Shown here: piece after piece, positions 9,732 to 20,954 of the stretch | Layout of the letters: each line of letters opens with the position of its first letter | Position numbering within the stretch: the first letter of the stretch is position 1 | Origin: Nemertoderma westbladi | Lineage: Eukaryota; Xenacoelomorpha; Nemertodermatida; Nemertodermatidae | DNA: 30,857 bases | Reading direction: 5' to 3' | Assembly: GCA_032718475.1 (NCBI GenBank) | Contig: JAUCBJ010005815.1 | Span: 1-30,857 of the forward strand | Translations under genes and position numbers: made by a program | The notes under the pieces: model-generated | What the model was told of the DNA's origin: nothing | Databases searched by the model: none | What the model saw: the letters and a program-made list of their open reading frames with translations, nothing else

Positions 9732-10597
9732 ATGGCGACTGGAATAAAGGTGAACTTCCCTTGTTTAAAGTGTAACGAAAATGCAAAAAAGACTGATAAA
9801 GCTGTTCAGTGTTCTTTGTGCAACCAATGGGTTCATGCTGGGACTAATGGGTGTAACCCTGAGCTAGATGAAAACGTATAACGAATAACGTCCTTGTGCG
9901 ACAGAAGCAGTCAAGTGGTTCGATATTCTGGTGCTGTATTTCATGCAGGAAATCGGCTGCTAATCTTGACAAGGCAATCAAAGAGTTCGGTAGGCGACTA
10001 GATACAGTTGACGACAAAGTGGATGGAAACAGCAAACGGGTTTCGTCTGTTGAAGTCAATGTTTCCGATCTCAAGAAAAAGTTTGTAAATCTCGGGTCCA
10101 CTGCTGCTACAGTTCAAGAAGATGTAAAGACCTCCGTTTTTAGCGAGTTCCGCGATCGTGAAAGTCGCCGGTTGAACATTGTGATTTATGGTATGGAGGA
10201 ACCTCCACGATCAATAAAGGAGAACAAATCCCGTTACGAGTTTGATCTGAAGTCAATAGATGAAATGTTTTCTGCCCTGCATCTCGATCACATGGGGGCC
10301 AAAATTGGCGATTCGGTCCGATTTGCTAAGCGTTTGGGCCATTATGCCATAGACAATGTGCGGCCTCTACTAGTTGGATTTAAATCTGTTGAGCTGCGTG
10401 AAACGATCCTTGCAGAGTCCTTCCAGCTGTCGAAGTTGGAGAACCCTTGGAATAGTATCTCTCTTGTACCTGACCTCACGCCTCTGCAACGTAAAGAGGA
10501 CTCCGACTTACGTAATGAAGTAATGAATAGGAATAATGCTAGGAAGAGTAGTAGCGATAGCGATGCGGGAAATTGGGTATTCAAGGTCGCAGGGTGA
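9732..10597 (+). pseudogene. CR1-like LINE ORF1 (PHD-type zinc finger, coiled coil)
   Basis: The ATG at 9732 starts a protein with a Cys-rich finger (CLKC, then CSLCNQWVH), like the PHD finger in ORF1 of CR1-type elements. The frame breaks near 9880 and continues from about 9896 in another frame with ISCRKS. A charged heptad-like segment follows (about 9955-10120), then a block containing SRRLNIVIYGMEEPP (about 10165-10210), as found in the RNA-binding part of LINE ORF1 proteins. The normal role is binding the element RNA in a ribonucleoprotein. The frame break in the finger probably inactivates it. Confidence 0.78.
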
Positions 10598-13565
10598 TGT
10601 GGGGAGCTATGGATGGTAAAAGTGTCGACCGGGCAGCGCGGCAGGCAACACCAGTACAACAAGAACCGATCCGACACGAACAGGGATCAGTCGACACCAA
10701 CAGTGAGGGTTTAACCTTCTCCGTCAATAGAAACGTTTCTAATAATGAATCAGACACATACTTATCCGTCTTATATAGTAATGTTACTAGTATTATAAAT
10801 AAAATAAACGAATTTAGATATGTTATAGTCGATTTGGCACCAGATATTATTTGTCTGAACGAAACTTGGACTAATGTACAACACAATAATTCTGAGCTTG
10901 CTGTACCTGGCTATGCATTAGTTTGTAGGAAAGATAGATCTCATACTGTTAATGGTATAGGTGGTGGTTTACTTGTTTATTGTAAGTCACATCTGAGTTC
11001 TGTAATAGCTGTAGATACTGGGTCAATATTTTCAGAATTTTCTCAGTATTGTGGTATAAGGATTTTAAAACGACATATCACATTAGCTTTAGTCTATAGA
11101 CCTCACAATTTATATAATTCTACCACTACAGTCACTGCTAATAATGCTATTTTATGCGACTTATTGCGTAACTTGCCTAGGCCTTATGTCGTATTTGGCG
11201 ATTTTAATTTTTCAGACATTGACTGGGTCCTTATGACTGGGAAAAATTCAGAAAGTCGGAATTTCATTGGTTGTATTCAAGACTCATTTTTATTTCAGCA
11301 TGTTGATTTTCTTACATATGATGGAAGTACAATGCCAGATCTCATTTTATGTAGCGAATACGGATTAGTGAACTGTGTATCAGATAAAGGTAAATTAGGT
11401 AGTAGTCGTCATTCAATTTTAATGGCGGACATTGGCTGTTCTGTGACTCCTAACTATTCCGACGAGAAAGTCCAAGATTGGCGTAATGCTGACTTAGCTA
11501 AACATAGAACTAATCTTGCTGCGGTTGATTGGGAGGAGGTACTCGATGGTCTAGGGACAGATGATGCTTGGGAGGCTTTTAAATGTCGTCTCCAGTCTGC
11601 ACAAGATAGTGCAGTGCCGTTGAAACGACGACGCACTGGCACTAGGCCAATATGGATGACAGGTAACATCCTTAGAATTATTAGGAAGAAACGACGCCGT
11701 TGGAAAGTGTATTCGACTTCTAAGGATTTTCATGAATTTGAGGCCTATAAAAAGGTTGAGCGAACAGTTAAGAATGCAGTACGCTCCGCTAAGAAAAATT
11801 TTGAGAAACGTTTTGCCAGAGATGCTAGGAAAATTTTATTGAATTTTATTCATATCTTAAGACTGCCAAGTCAAACAGGGAAACAGTTGGGCCATTTAAA
11901 TCAAATGGAGTCAATGTGACAGATGATGGTAAGACTGCAGATATTCTTAATAAATACTTCACTTCTGTGTTTACTTTTGGTACCTCCACAGCTCATCCTG
12001 ATCCTATTGTTAAATGTTCAGAAACAATTGATAGCATCAACTTCTCCACAACCGATTTAGAGAATAAGATTAAGAAGTTACGTCCCTCGGCAGCCCCTGG
12101 TCCAGACTTGATTGGTGCTAGATCCTTGCTATGTGTAGCTGATATTATTTCAACCCCTCTTGCACATATCTTCAGGTTATCATTTTCCGAAGGAATAGTT
12201 CCTGAGGATTGGCGTAAGGCAAACGTTACACCCATCTTCAAAAGGGGTAGTATATCAAAGCCAGGAATCTATCGGCCCGTTTCTTTAACTTCTGTTTGCT
12301 GCAAATTGATGGAGGCCATTGTCAAGGTTGCAATCTTGTATTATGTTATTTTGAATAACTTAATTATCAGCTCCCAGCATGGCTTTATGCCTGGTAAGTC
12401 ATGCCTAATGAATCTTCTTGAGTATTTAGAATGCCTAACCAAGCTTGTTGATGAAGGTCATTCTGTCGATGTCATCTACCTTGATTTCAGCAAGGCCTTT
12501 GACAAGGTCCCACATTCTCGATTATTAGTTAAGCTAGAGGCACTTGGTATATGTGGCAATCTACTACGATGGATAGAGGTATGGTGATCTGATAGACTTC
12601 AGCGGGTGGTACTCAATGGTGCATTCTCTAATTGGGCTCCTGTTCTTTCCGGTGTTCCACAGGGGTCAGTTCTGGGACCATTACTTTTTGTAATTTATAT
12701 CAACTACATCGATAGTGCTATTGATACTGTTGGACACTTCATGTTTATGTTTGCAGACGACACTAAACTCGGTGGTATTGTAAACAATGCTTGTGACAGG
12801 ACAAAATTACAGGCCGACATTGACAACCTCTATAAATGGAGTATAGACTGGCAGATGTTGTTTAATTATTCTAAATGTCACATTTTGCACTTTGGTAAAT
12901 ATAACTACGACTTTCAATACACCATTTCAAGCCATACGCTGCAAAGTGTTACCGTCGAAAAGGATGTTGGGGTGCACATCCACTCTTCATTAAAGCCATC
13001 ATATCATTGTGCAGCTGCTGCAAAGAAGGCTAATCAGGTATTAGGTCAAATGTCTAGGAGCTTCCATTATAGGGACAAATCAACTTGGGTGCGTCTATAC
13101 AAACAATATGTTCGTCCACATCTCGAATATTGTGTGCAGTCATGGTCACCATGGCTACAAGGAGACATTAAACTTTTAGAATCAGTCCAGGAGTGGGCTG
13201 TTCGTATGATATCCAATCTTACTTCCACGTCTTATTCTGATAGGTTAAAAGAGATTGGACTTCCATCCCTTGAATTTAGGCGTGACAGAGGAGACATGTT
13301 ACAAACGTGGAAGTTTATTCATAACAAGACTGCCAGTAGTCCTAATACCTGGTTTAATTTGATGCAGGATATCAGCCAGCGTACCACACGACTTGCCTCT
13401 CACGATCTAAATTTCATTAAACCTCCTGCTCATCTAGACATTTGCGACAAGTTTTATAGTATCAGATGTGTCCATAACTGGAACTCATTACCTGACAAGA
13501 TTAAGAGTGTTACGACCGTCGACAGCTTCAAGTCTCTATATGACCAGCACATGTCCAACACATAA
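10573..13565 (+). pseudogene. CR1-like LINE ORF2 (endonuclease and reverse transcriptase), two lesions
   Basis: The endonuclease begins around 10760 (SVLYSNVTSI) with NETW near 10859, FGDFNFSD near 11200 and SSRHS near 11400. The frame shifts by one base around 11835-11890. The reverse transcriptase then runs from 11916 with APGPD near 12095, YLDFSKAFDKV near 12479 and, after an in-frame TGA at 12585-12587, GVPQGSVLGPLLF near 12650 and the catalytic FADD near 12752. It ends at the TAA near 13563. The motifs other than the two lesions are all present, so decay is limited. The element relates to the LINEs at 1144-4275 and 14900-16235 by motif style but has a different 3' tail. Confidence 0.88.
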
Positions 13566-13724
13566 ACTTTTAGACTGGTATTAATGTGTGTGCATATTAT
13601 TATTCAATGTTTATCACTGTATTGTGTATTTCTGTATTATTTTTTTTCTTTTGGTTTTCTTGGGATCCTATATTTAACCTGTTAGGTTCCTTAGGTTTAT
13701 CTTTATTAAATTAAATTAAATTAA

Positions 13725-14450
13725 ATCATTGAGGAGCTTTTCAAAATGGGCATTCCAACCATTGAGGCGATCGGCTGGTGATTCAGCCTTAACCTTGGTG
13801 GTTGGTTGGCTTTTCCGCCCAGTAAGCAAGTTGATCGATTTCCATGCCTGGGATGATTGCCTGCTGTCGTCAGCATCATTGATGGCATCAACCTGATGGT
13901 TTATTAGCTCCCGTAGATTAACAGAGTACTGCCTGTTCAGGGACCTAGATGCAGCCTTAACTGCATTCTTGGCTGCTGTAGTCTGTTTGAGTCGGGACTC
14001 TTTCTGCACCTTATAGAGGTCATGGCCTATAGACCCATGGCGATGTAGGTGATTGATGCAGACTTGCATTAAAGTCTCCCAGGAATGTTAAGAATGCATG
14101 CTGATCCACTACATCAGTAGCTGCTTGTAGATTGTGGTATAAATTTTCCACCTCCTCTACGGGGCAACACTAGTTGGAGAGTAGCACACAATCAGAACCA
14201 CCTTAACAAACTTCTTAGCCAGTCTTCCAGAACATGAGAAGTGGCAATGGATGATGCGGTTAGAGATTTGGTCTATTTTGTCCAATGCTGCATGTGCAGT
14301 TGGATTCATCAATAGACCAATTCCACCATTGCCACTATTATCTGCTGACGCGAGGGCGAGTCGCCAACCGCCCCCCATGTCCTTAAACAGAACCTCATCA
14401 GTCTGTCCAGTCTGCATTCGGTGCAAACAGCGATCCCCGAACTGTCGATT
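13725..14450 (-). mobile_element. RTE-like LINE, 5' portion (endonuclease and linker)
   Basis: Continuation of the element at 7903-9569. On the minus strand, 14426-14157 encodes part of the EEP endonuclease (GGWRLALASADNSGNGGIGL). In a shifted frame, 14156-14070 carries LTFLGDFNA with the catalytic Asp, and 14069-13725 carries the linker before the RT (AWKSINLLTGRKSQPTTKVK). The linker frame ends exactly at the LINE insertion. The endonuclease N-terminus is missing: recognisable similarity stops near 14450, about 140 bp from kinase exon 2. Confidence 0.85.
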
Positions 14451-14592
14451 GCTTCACATTTTATACCCATTTTCATATTTTCACATCTTATCTTATTTTT
14501 CTTATTTTATTTCACATCTTATGGTTCAGTAAATCACGTGAATAATGCAAGAACAACATCACCGTTAGGCAATAATTGTATTATTAACCAAC

Positions 14593-14761
14593 CTATTTTA
14601 AACTCTAGTATATTCAGGCCTGGTCCCATAATATAGGTTCGTTCCTGAAACCCTTGTGATTTTATATCACCCATTAAGACTACTGAGGCGTTTGTGACAT
14701 CGTTTCGCTTTGCGTAGAAGCATGTTGGTAGTTTCAGCTTCATCTCATCCTGGAGTGACTT
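14593..14761 (-). CDS. CHK kinase-like protein, exon 2 (hinge region)
   Basis: Encodes residues 117-172 plus the first base of codon 173. The acceptor is strong (ATTATTTCTATAG before 14761) and enters in phase 0, exactly the phase in which exon 1 ends. The peptide carries LPTCFYA at residues 127-133, corresponding to the family's vPkcYya strand, then LMGDIKSQGF at 145-154, at the position of the usual LEDL-x-GF hinge, and GPGLNI at 162-167. The Glu of the common E-D pair is Gly147 here, while Asp148 is kept. The donor is G|GTTGGT at 14592, weaker than consensus, but it gives phase 1, as exon 3 needs. The exon sits between the 5'-truncated end of an RTE-like LINE and a decayed CR1-like LINE. 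Confidence 0.8.
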
Positions 14762-14899
14762 CTATAGAAATAATAGAAGAGTACTTGATAAAGATTTTGG
14801 TCTATGTGCCAATGAGTTTGACAATAAACAAAGGAAACTGCTGCAAGATTAGGTTCGTAAGGAGCCCCTAAAGGAACATTTTTTGCAAAATATATTTTT

Positions 14900-16235
14900 T
14901 CTACCTTGTGCGCACAACGCGGACAACGCGAACAACTAATGGGTGATCAAAGAACATAATTATCAGAGAATTGAAATAAAAACAAGATAACGAATAAGTA
15001 AAAAGTAAAAAGATTCGGTCTATGAAATTAAACAATACACAAACGTCAATTTAAAGATAATTACTGGCCTAATAAGAACTATATTATAAATTTATATTAA
15101 AGCTTACAGTGCTGCAACAAATCTATTTCTTGTATTTTACTGCTAAGAATATTTAAACTGCGCGCATGTCTGGCGGCAAACTATTCCAAATCGGTATTGC
15201 ACGGTTCGCAAAACAATACTTGGTAATTTGTAGTCTACAATGATTAAAAAATAATTTAAAACCATTACCACGGGTATTATAACGGGAGGCACTAAAAATG
15301 TATTAAAATCTATATCGACACCATTATGCAAAATGTAAGTTACTACTTAAGTTACTACTTAACTGTAAGTTGCAATTCTACATAAGTTATTTTCATATCA
15401 AATATAATTCTACGAACCTCAAGTGGTTGTAAATTTAAAAATTGTAAACGATTAATATAATTTGTACATGGAAGTCCACAACGTGCATATAACCTGCGAG
15501 AAAAGTAACTATGCACACATTCGACTATATTTCCTAGTTGAAAAGGTGACCATATAGGTGTACAGTATTCAATGATTGGTCATATGTAACTTTTATAGGC
15601 TGTTAGCAAGGTTCTCTCATATTATTAGTATAAAAACAACGAAATAATAGATGTACTATTTTGAGAGCCTTAGCTGCCTTCTCTTTACAGTGAATATTAA
15701 ACTTCAAATTCCAGCAAATAATGACACCTAGATCTTTAAATTTATCATCCGACTTAATTTAAAATCCATTTAGAAAATAATATACTGTAGAACTTTGTCT
15801 TTTTTGGCACCCACATGGAGAACTGTACATTTGTCAACTGCTATTTTGAGCTGCCAGATTTTGGTCCCAGTTTCTAATCTAAGAATTGTTAAAGCCAAGA
15901 GATGGTTGTATTTACTCTTAGAATACATTTTCAAATCGGCGGCGAATAGCAAACAAGGAATAGGATGAATTTCGTCTGGGAGGTCGTTGATGTACAATAA
16001 AAAAAGCAGAGGATGGAGTACACTACCCAGAGGTGTGCCCGAAATGACGTCACAATAAATGGATGACTGAAATCCTACAACCACACGTTGTTTGCGGTTG
16101 AAAAGATATGCCTTAAACCATAATAATAAATTACCTGAAATACCATAAGATGACAATTTATGTCACAACTTGCTATGCACTACAGAATCAAATACCTTAG
16201 GCAGATCAACATAGATAACATCAACTGCCTTCAGA
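14900..16235 (-). mobile_element. Decayed CR1-like LINE fragment related to the one at 1144-4275
   Basis: Minus-strand fragment covering the second half of the reverse transcriptase and the C-terminal region. The best stretch is 16156-15770, with SSYGISGNLLLWF, ISGTPLGSVLHPLLF and IYINDLP-like blocks aligning to the LINE at the left end; the catalytic box reads FAADLKMY instead of FADD. Further fragments continue in other frames: KEKAAKALKIVHLLFRCF near 15650-15720, RRLYARCGL-like near 15480 and VDIDFNTF near 15310. It starts abruptly near 16235 (5' truncation), and its exact 3' end near 14900 is not marked by a clear tail. Confidence 0.8.
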
Positions 16236-16236
16236 C

Positions 16237-18190
16237 TCTACACATACATTGATCATATCCTTACTATACTCTTGACAGAGCAAATTGGATAGTGGATGGA
16301 ATGGTCCACGACTGATACTAACCAATACAACATGTCAGACCACTTGCCTTTATCTATGAGAGTCAACATACGAATGCCGATCCCTTGGCACAAAGAAGTA
16401 AGTCTCACTCCAGTTATACCAGTCGAATCGCCAATACTTTTGCGTGGAAGCATGCAAAAAGGCAGATCTTAATGAATACAGAAAGGGTAGCAGAATTAAA
16501 ACTAGAGAATCTCCAAAATATCTTGCAGCCTGACAATTCTACATGGTGAATGGAAGACTTGGAGTATTTTAGTGCAGTAACAGCCAACGTCTTGTTCGAA
16601 TGCTCGAAGCACAGAAGTATATACCTTTAAAGAGTAGGAAACCTAAAACTAAAAACTTGAGAATAAGGAAAAATGACTCATGGATTACAAGAAAACGACG
16701 AATCTACTGTATAAACTATGGGTTGGTAAGGGTAAGAAAAACGGATGATAGAATTAAAGAGGAGATTAAATTAAGAAGGAAATCAGATGGAGAGCTACAA
16801 TTCTAGCTGAGCAATGCCCACGTGGATAAGGCACTATCAAAAATCACATCAAACAATGGTTCATCCAGTGCCTTTTGGGGTCACTTTGATCTGAAAACCA
16901 AATAAAAGGTAGAGAACATGACAGAGTGAATGAAGGACGAGCTGTGTACACATCTGACATCGAAATTACAAACCTCTGCTGACCTTTCTGACATTATCGA
17001 AGAGATACAAGATAAGAGATCTACTTTTGAGGTTCCAGAACTTAGCATGTGGAGGTCGGGATAGCTATTATGGCACTCGCAAAAGGTAAAGCGCCTGATA
17101 ACAGCTCATTAACTATTGAGAACCTCGCCTACTAGAAGTGATTTGCAAGCACTTAAACTTAGGGTTCAACGTTTCGTTCAGGATATGCACAGTGCGGACT
17201 CTATTTAATGAATCCATTGTAAGACCGGTACATAAGGGTCATGGAAAAAAACTGAGGATGTAAAATCTTACAGACTCATCTCTAACATCAGCGTATTTGC
17301 GAAGGTTTGGGAATGAATACCTTATAGCCAAGAGATACCTGCAGGATACAATAGTAGCTAGCCATCTATCGACAGCTTATCAGAAGAAAGTAGGATGTGA
17401 CATAGCAGCGACCCTAGCGCACGAAATCATAAAATTCTTCAACTCCAGAAGCTCTCCCTTATACATAGCACAGGTAGACATTGCCTCTGCTTTTGAAACT
17501 TTTGTTATGTAAACTGCAGAACACTGTTCCACAAATTATCAGAAGTCATCAACCTACATACAGTATATGCATTCTCTTAGTGGACTACTACAAGGCAACC
17601 AAAGTATTTTTCAAGTTCGGAAATCTGGTGGATACATATTGTCACAACACAAACCTTGGACTCAAAAACAAGGTATGCTGATCTCTCCGATAATCTTCAA
17701 CTATTATATAAAAGGCCCGCTATCTGCCCTAGAAGACTCCGGGCTGGGATGCTTTGTCAAAGGATATTACGCAGTAAATTGCGTAAATTGTTATTTGCCA
17801 TCAGCTCAAGCGAATTGGAACGAATGATTGACATGTTAGAAAAGGAATTTCAAAAAGTAAATCGTAAAAAGTGAATCTAAACTAGCATGGACCTGCGTGT
17901 CGCACTCCACTATGTAGGGTCAACCTATCCACAGCAATATTATCTTCCATGGACAGGTCATTACACCATCTGACCATCTCCTATTCCTTGGTTACTACTT
18001 ATTTAACATAAATAATGCACTCCTCAATGAATGTATAAGGAAAATATCCACAGCATCAGCAGCCTTCCACCAAAAAGGCTGTATAGTAAGACAATATTCT
18101 GTTTCTGTAGTAACGAAACTATGGACCTGCATTGCTCTGCCTTTTATTAAATACGTTATGGAGTTCCACTTTGGAGGGCTTTCTGATGTT
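16237..18190 (+). mobile_element. Heavily decayed LINE remnant of another family
   Basis: Plus-strand remnant broken by many stops. It begins abruptly with an endonuclease C-terminal block (TYIDHILT near 16240, YNMSDHLPLS near 16325). It has a linker near 16600-16805 and a reverse transcriptase with KKVGCDIAA near 17385, VDIASAFETF near 17475 and GMLSPIIFNYYI near 17672. A C-terminal piece (SDHLLFLGYYLF near 17965) precedes a final stretch near 18150. The style differs from the CR1-like elements and I do not assign a clade. Its left end abuts the opposite-strand LINE at about 16236, which suggests that the latter's insertion or a deletion removed the N-terminal part. Confidence 0.7.
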
Positions 18191-19248
18191 TCAATATCTA
18201 GGATTTTTTATTTTTTTTTTAATCAAATAATATTGATATTGATGGAGTAAAAATTGCACAGCAAAATAAAAACTGACAGTTATTATAGGGTTACATAAAG
18301 AAATGGCGATACATAATAAACAATTATTGTACATATTATTACACCAGAAGCTGGTTACTAATTTCCATTAATTAGGCCAGTAACTAGTAATTAGGACGTT
18401 TTATACTGTAGAAACGTCCAAAGAGGTTTACTATTTATGGGAAACTACCTGAATAATGCAGAAGTTCACGAACTTTTCAGTGGCAATCGCTTTCCACAGA
18501 CATTTTAAAAAGTCTAATTGGTCTCGTTGAACGCATCAAAATTTCAAAACATGCCCAAAAACTCATCTACAGACCATAAAAAGGACTTTACTGACAATAA
18601 ATATAAAACGCGATGGCGGCTCTGGGTGTAGTGGAGCTCTTCAAAAAGCCCGTAACTCTTTCAACCTTCCCTCGATGTTCTCCCTACTAACCTATAACAA
18701 CAACGTACCCGATCTGTTACGGTGTCTACCTACATGATGTGTCCCACCCTTGAGGGTGGACCAACCTCAGAATTTATTACAGACTGTTGCACTAGAAACA
18801 CACTAAACTTGAACTCAAAGCGGGAACTCATACAATCATTTATGGGGGTCAATCCAGTGTGGGACACAGCATAAGACTGACAGCATAGGCCTACCTACTA
18901 TATTAACCTACATATGGACAGTACGATTTTACTTAACCTGATAAACCATTTGCCTCAACTTTTATTAACTGACAATTTTAATTTCCAAGGTCTTGTTTTA
19001 TTGTGCAGTGCACGTATCGTGCGAAATATATTTTATCGTTTCAATCGTTTAATTAATAAAAATGAATCCATCATCATGTTTATATTTCCCCATTGATTGG
19101 GCTCTATATCCTGATTGGGTGATATTACTCTCAATAGGCCTACTGCCATACTACACTGAATTTCTGATAACAAATTAAACCGCTACAATTTTGAAAATGT
19201 CACCACACATTGTTTTGAATAATTTGGCCAATTAAAATTCAAAATATT
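18191..19248. other. Intron 1 sequence without recognised gene
   Basis: AT-rich, with a T-rich run near 18206-18222. I found no protein motif, repeat array or inverted repeat that I could support. The 60-codon open frame at 18914-19096 on the plus strand has no recognisable features. Confidence 0.5.
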
Positions 19249-19477
19249 AAGTTGTGCGCACAAGACACTAAGTTGTGCGCACAACTTAGAATGTTGTGTT
19301 CACAAGACACTAAATTGTGCGCAAATGACACTAAATTGTGCGCACAAGACACTAAATTGTGCGCACAAGACACTAAGTTGTGCGCACAAGACACTAAGTT
19401 GTGCGCACAAGACACTAAGAGGTGCGCACAAGACACTAAGTTGTGCGCACAAGACACTAAGTTGTGCGCACAAGACA
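19249..19477. repeat. 21-bp minisatellite, about 11 copies, palindrome in each unit
   Basis: The unit is close to GTTGTGCGCACAAGACACTAA. Each good copy contains the perfect 12-bp palindrome TTGTGCGCACAA. The unit length is a multiple of 3 and has no stops in one frame per strand, so both strands show open frames (77 and 98 codons). These frames are compositional and not genes. The second and third copies are the most divergent, with an extra CTTAGAATG and a GTTCAC variant. It lies in kinase intron 1. Confidence 0.95.
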
Positions 19478-19883
19478 GAATTTGATTATTTGTAAACAGG
19501 TCAGGGTGAGGTGGGGTTTGTTCACTTGACTCCAAAGGTGGGAAAAGAGAAGGATTTGCTTTTACTTGTCTTTTTTTACCTGTCTAAAATCTGGAAATTT
19601 TCGGCTGTCAGACATTCCCATAAATGAAATTTGTTCGAGCTGCTGTTTAGGGGCATATTGTTAGTCTACTGACTGCTGAGTACACTAAGCTACTAAGTGA
19701 ATAAACTGTCTACACACTGTCTAGGTTTAAACACCAATAGTAACATAATAAATAATACCCAATAATGTCCATATTATTGTGTATAATGGCCAAGCTGGTA
19801 AACCCTAAAATCAACCATTAAATTCACAGCTACCGCAAGTACGATCAACCACCACACAGGGGTGGCGCTAGACCAAGACAAAT
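19478..19883. other. Stretch without recognised feature
   Basis: Mixed-composition intron sequence between the 21-bp array and the G-run. I see no gene or repeat that I can support. Confidence 0.5.
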
Positions 19884-19905
19884 GGGGGGGGGGGGGGGGG
19901 GGGGG
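19884..19905. repeat. Homopolymer run of 22 G
   Basis: An uninterrupted G tract followed by TGTAAGTC. It could form a quadruplex and is prone to length error in assemblies. Confidence 0.9.
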
Positions 19906-19911
19906 TGTAAG

Positions 19912-20757
19912 TCAATTTGCACCGACTCAAAATTGAAATTGCACCGACTTAAATTGAAACGGTTCAACTGTGTTCAACATTAGTAATTATTTCTATTAAT
20001 ACAAAATAATTATTTATTACATGGGAAAAAAAGTAGAACTTTTTCACTATTCGCGAGGTATTTTATTTACCAAGCGTAAGCAAGGTTAATAAAGGGTCGA
20101 GAGAATATTGATAAATAATGTTCTACTGTTTTTCCCATATAATACAAAACCTTAAATTGGTACTTTTTTGTTGCTCAATTCGATTTTCAACAATATCCAT
20201 TTCACATGCTATCAGTAACAATGACTCTAAAGTCTTTCATACCTAACTGTCGTTCTATCGTGATATTTTTTATTGTGTTCTATCTTGTTATCATTATTAA
20301 ATATAGCTCCAAACCTACTGTATCTATTTTGCCTTTTACTTTGTAGCATTGACCGCGATGAGATAGCACTGAGCTGCCCGTGGGTTTTCATCTCTTCCTT
20401 TAGTTAGCAAATTTACAGTTTTGATTTTTGAATAAAGTAAGTAGTCAATAGTACCAGTATAATAAAATAGGCCTAATAAATAAAAATTATATTGAGATTG
20501 AAAACAAAGATAATACAGAAAGACCTATTAGGCCTACCACACGCAAGTACTGTATTCCTTCTGTCTACTACCAGTATTATTAATTCAATTCAATTTTCGC
20601 TCTTTCTACTGTCATTACACTGTTATCCTGATACAAAACAAAATAGTTTCATGTTGTTATGAACCATCTTAACCGACGAGTGCGCCGACTGATGCGATTT
20701 GCACCGACTCAAATATGGTCTGGGCGGGGGTGGGTGTCCCACCCCCAGACCATATTC
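19912..20757. repeat. Repeat-rich block with TTGCACCGACT words and two hairpins
   Basis: The word TTGCACCGACTCAAA occurs near 19917 and again near 20699, with a variant near 19938. This looks like the flanks of a single element whose inside is AT-rich and noncoding. Inside it, 20018-20039 and 20120-20143 are inverted copies (ACATGGGAAAAAAAGTAGAAC against its complement, with about two mismatches). At the right end, 20712-20756 forms a strong G/C-rich hairpin: AATATGGTCTGGG pairs with CCCAGACCATATT around a GGTGGG/CCCACC stem. The family is unknown. Confidence 0.5.
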
Positions 20758-20954
20758 TGTATTCATGTTCTCTCACATAGACAAAACTGGAGGGATAGGC
20801 CAAGATATTTTTGAAGAGATAATATAGTGACAGGGATGGGTGAATCTTTTTTTAACAATTTATTGTTTCGATATGGTCTTTAGGATTTCATTTAAAATTA
20901 TTTTCCGTTCTTCCCCGAATTCCAGAGCAGGTATATATGCTTATTAATTATACT

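Larger units (their letters stand above)
9570..13724 (+). mobile_element. Nearly full-length CR1-like LINE inserted in the RTE-like LINE
   Basis: A plus-strand element of about 4.15 kb with 5' UTR (9570-9731), ORF1, ORF2, 3' UTR and a pentanucleotide tail of (TTAAA) repeats ending at about 13724. It is flanked by the 6-bp duplication ATCATT at 9564-9569 and 13725-13730. Taking out the element and one duplication rejoins the reading frame of the interrupted RTE-like LINE without a gap, which confirms both ends. The coding parts carry a few frameshifts and one stop. Confidence 0.92.

Noticed and set aside
19239-19535. Cys-rich repeat proteins on both strands (CAQDTKL and SCAHNLV cycles)
   Set aside because: The 21-bp unit is a multiple of 3 and happens to lack stops. 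There are no splice or start signals and no flanking coding sequence.
19560-19640. Possible extra kinase exon on the minus strand with a CAG|GTAAAA donor
   Set aside because: The peptide does not fit the family, and the phases of exons 1 and 2 already match without it.
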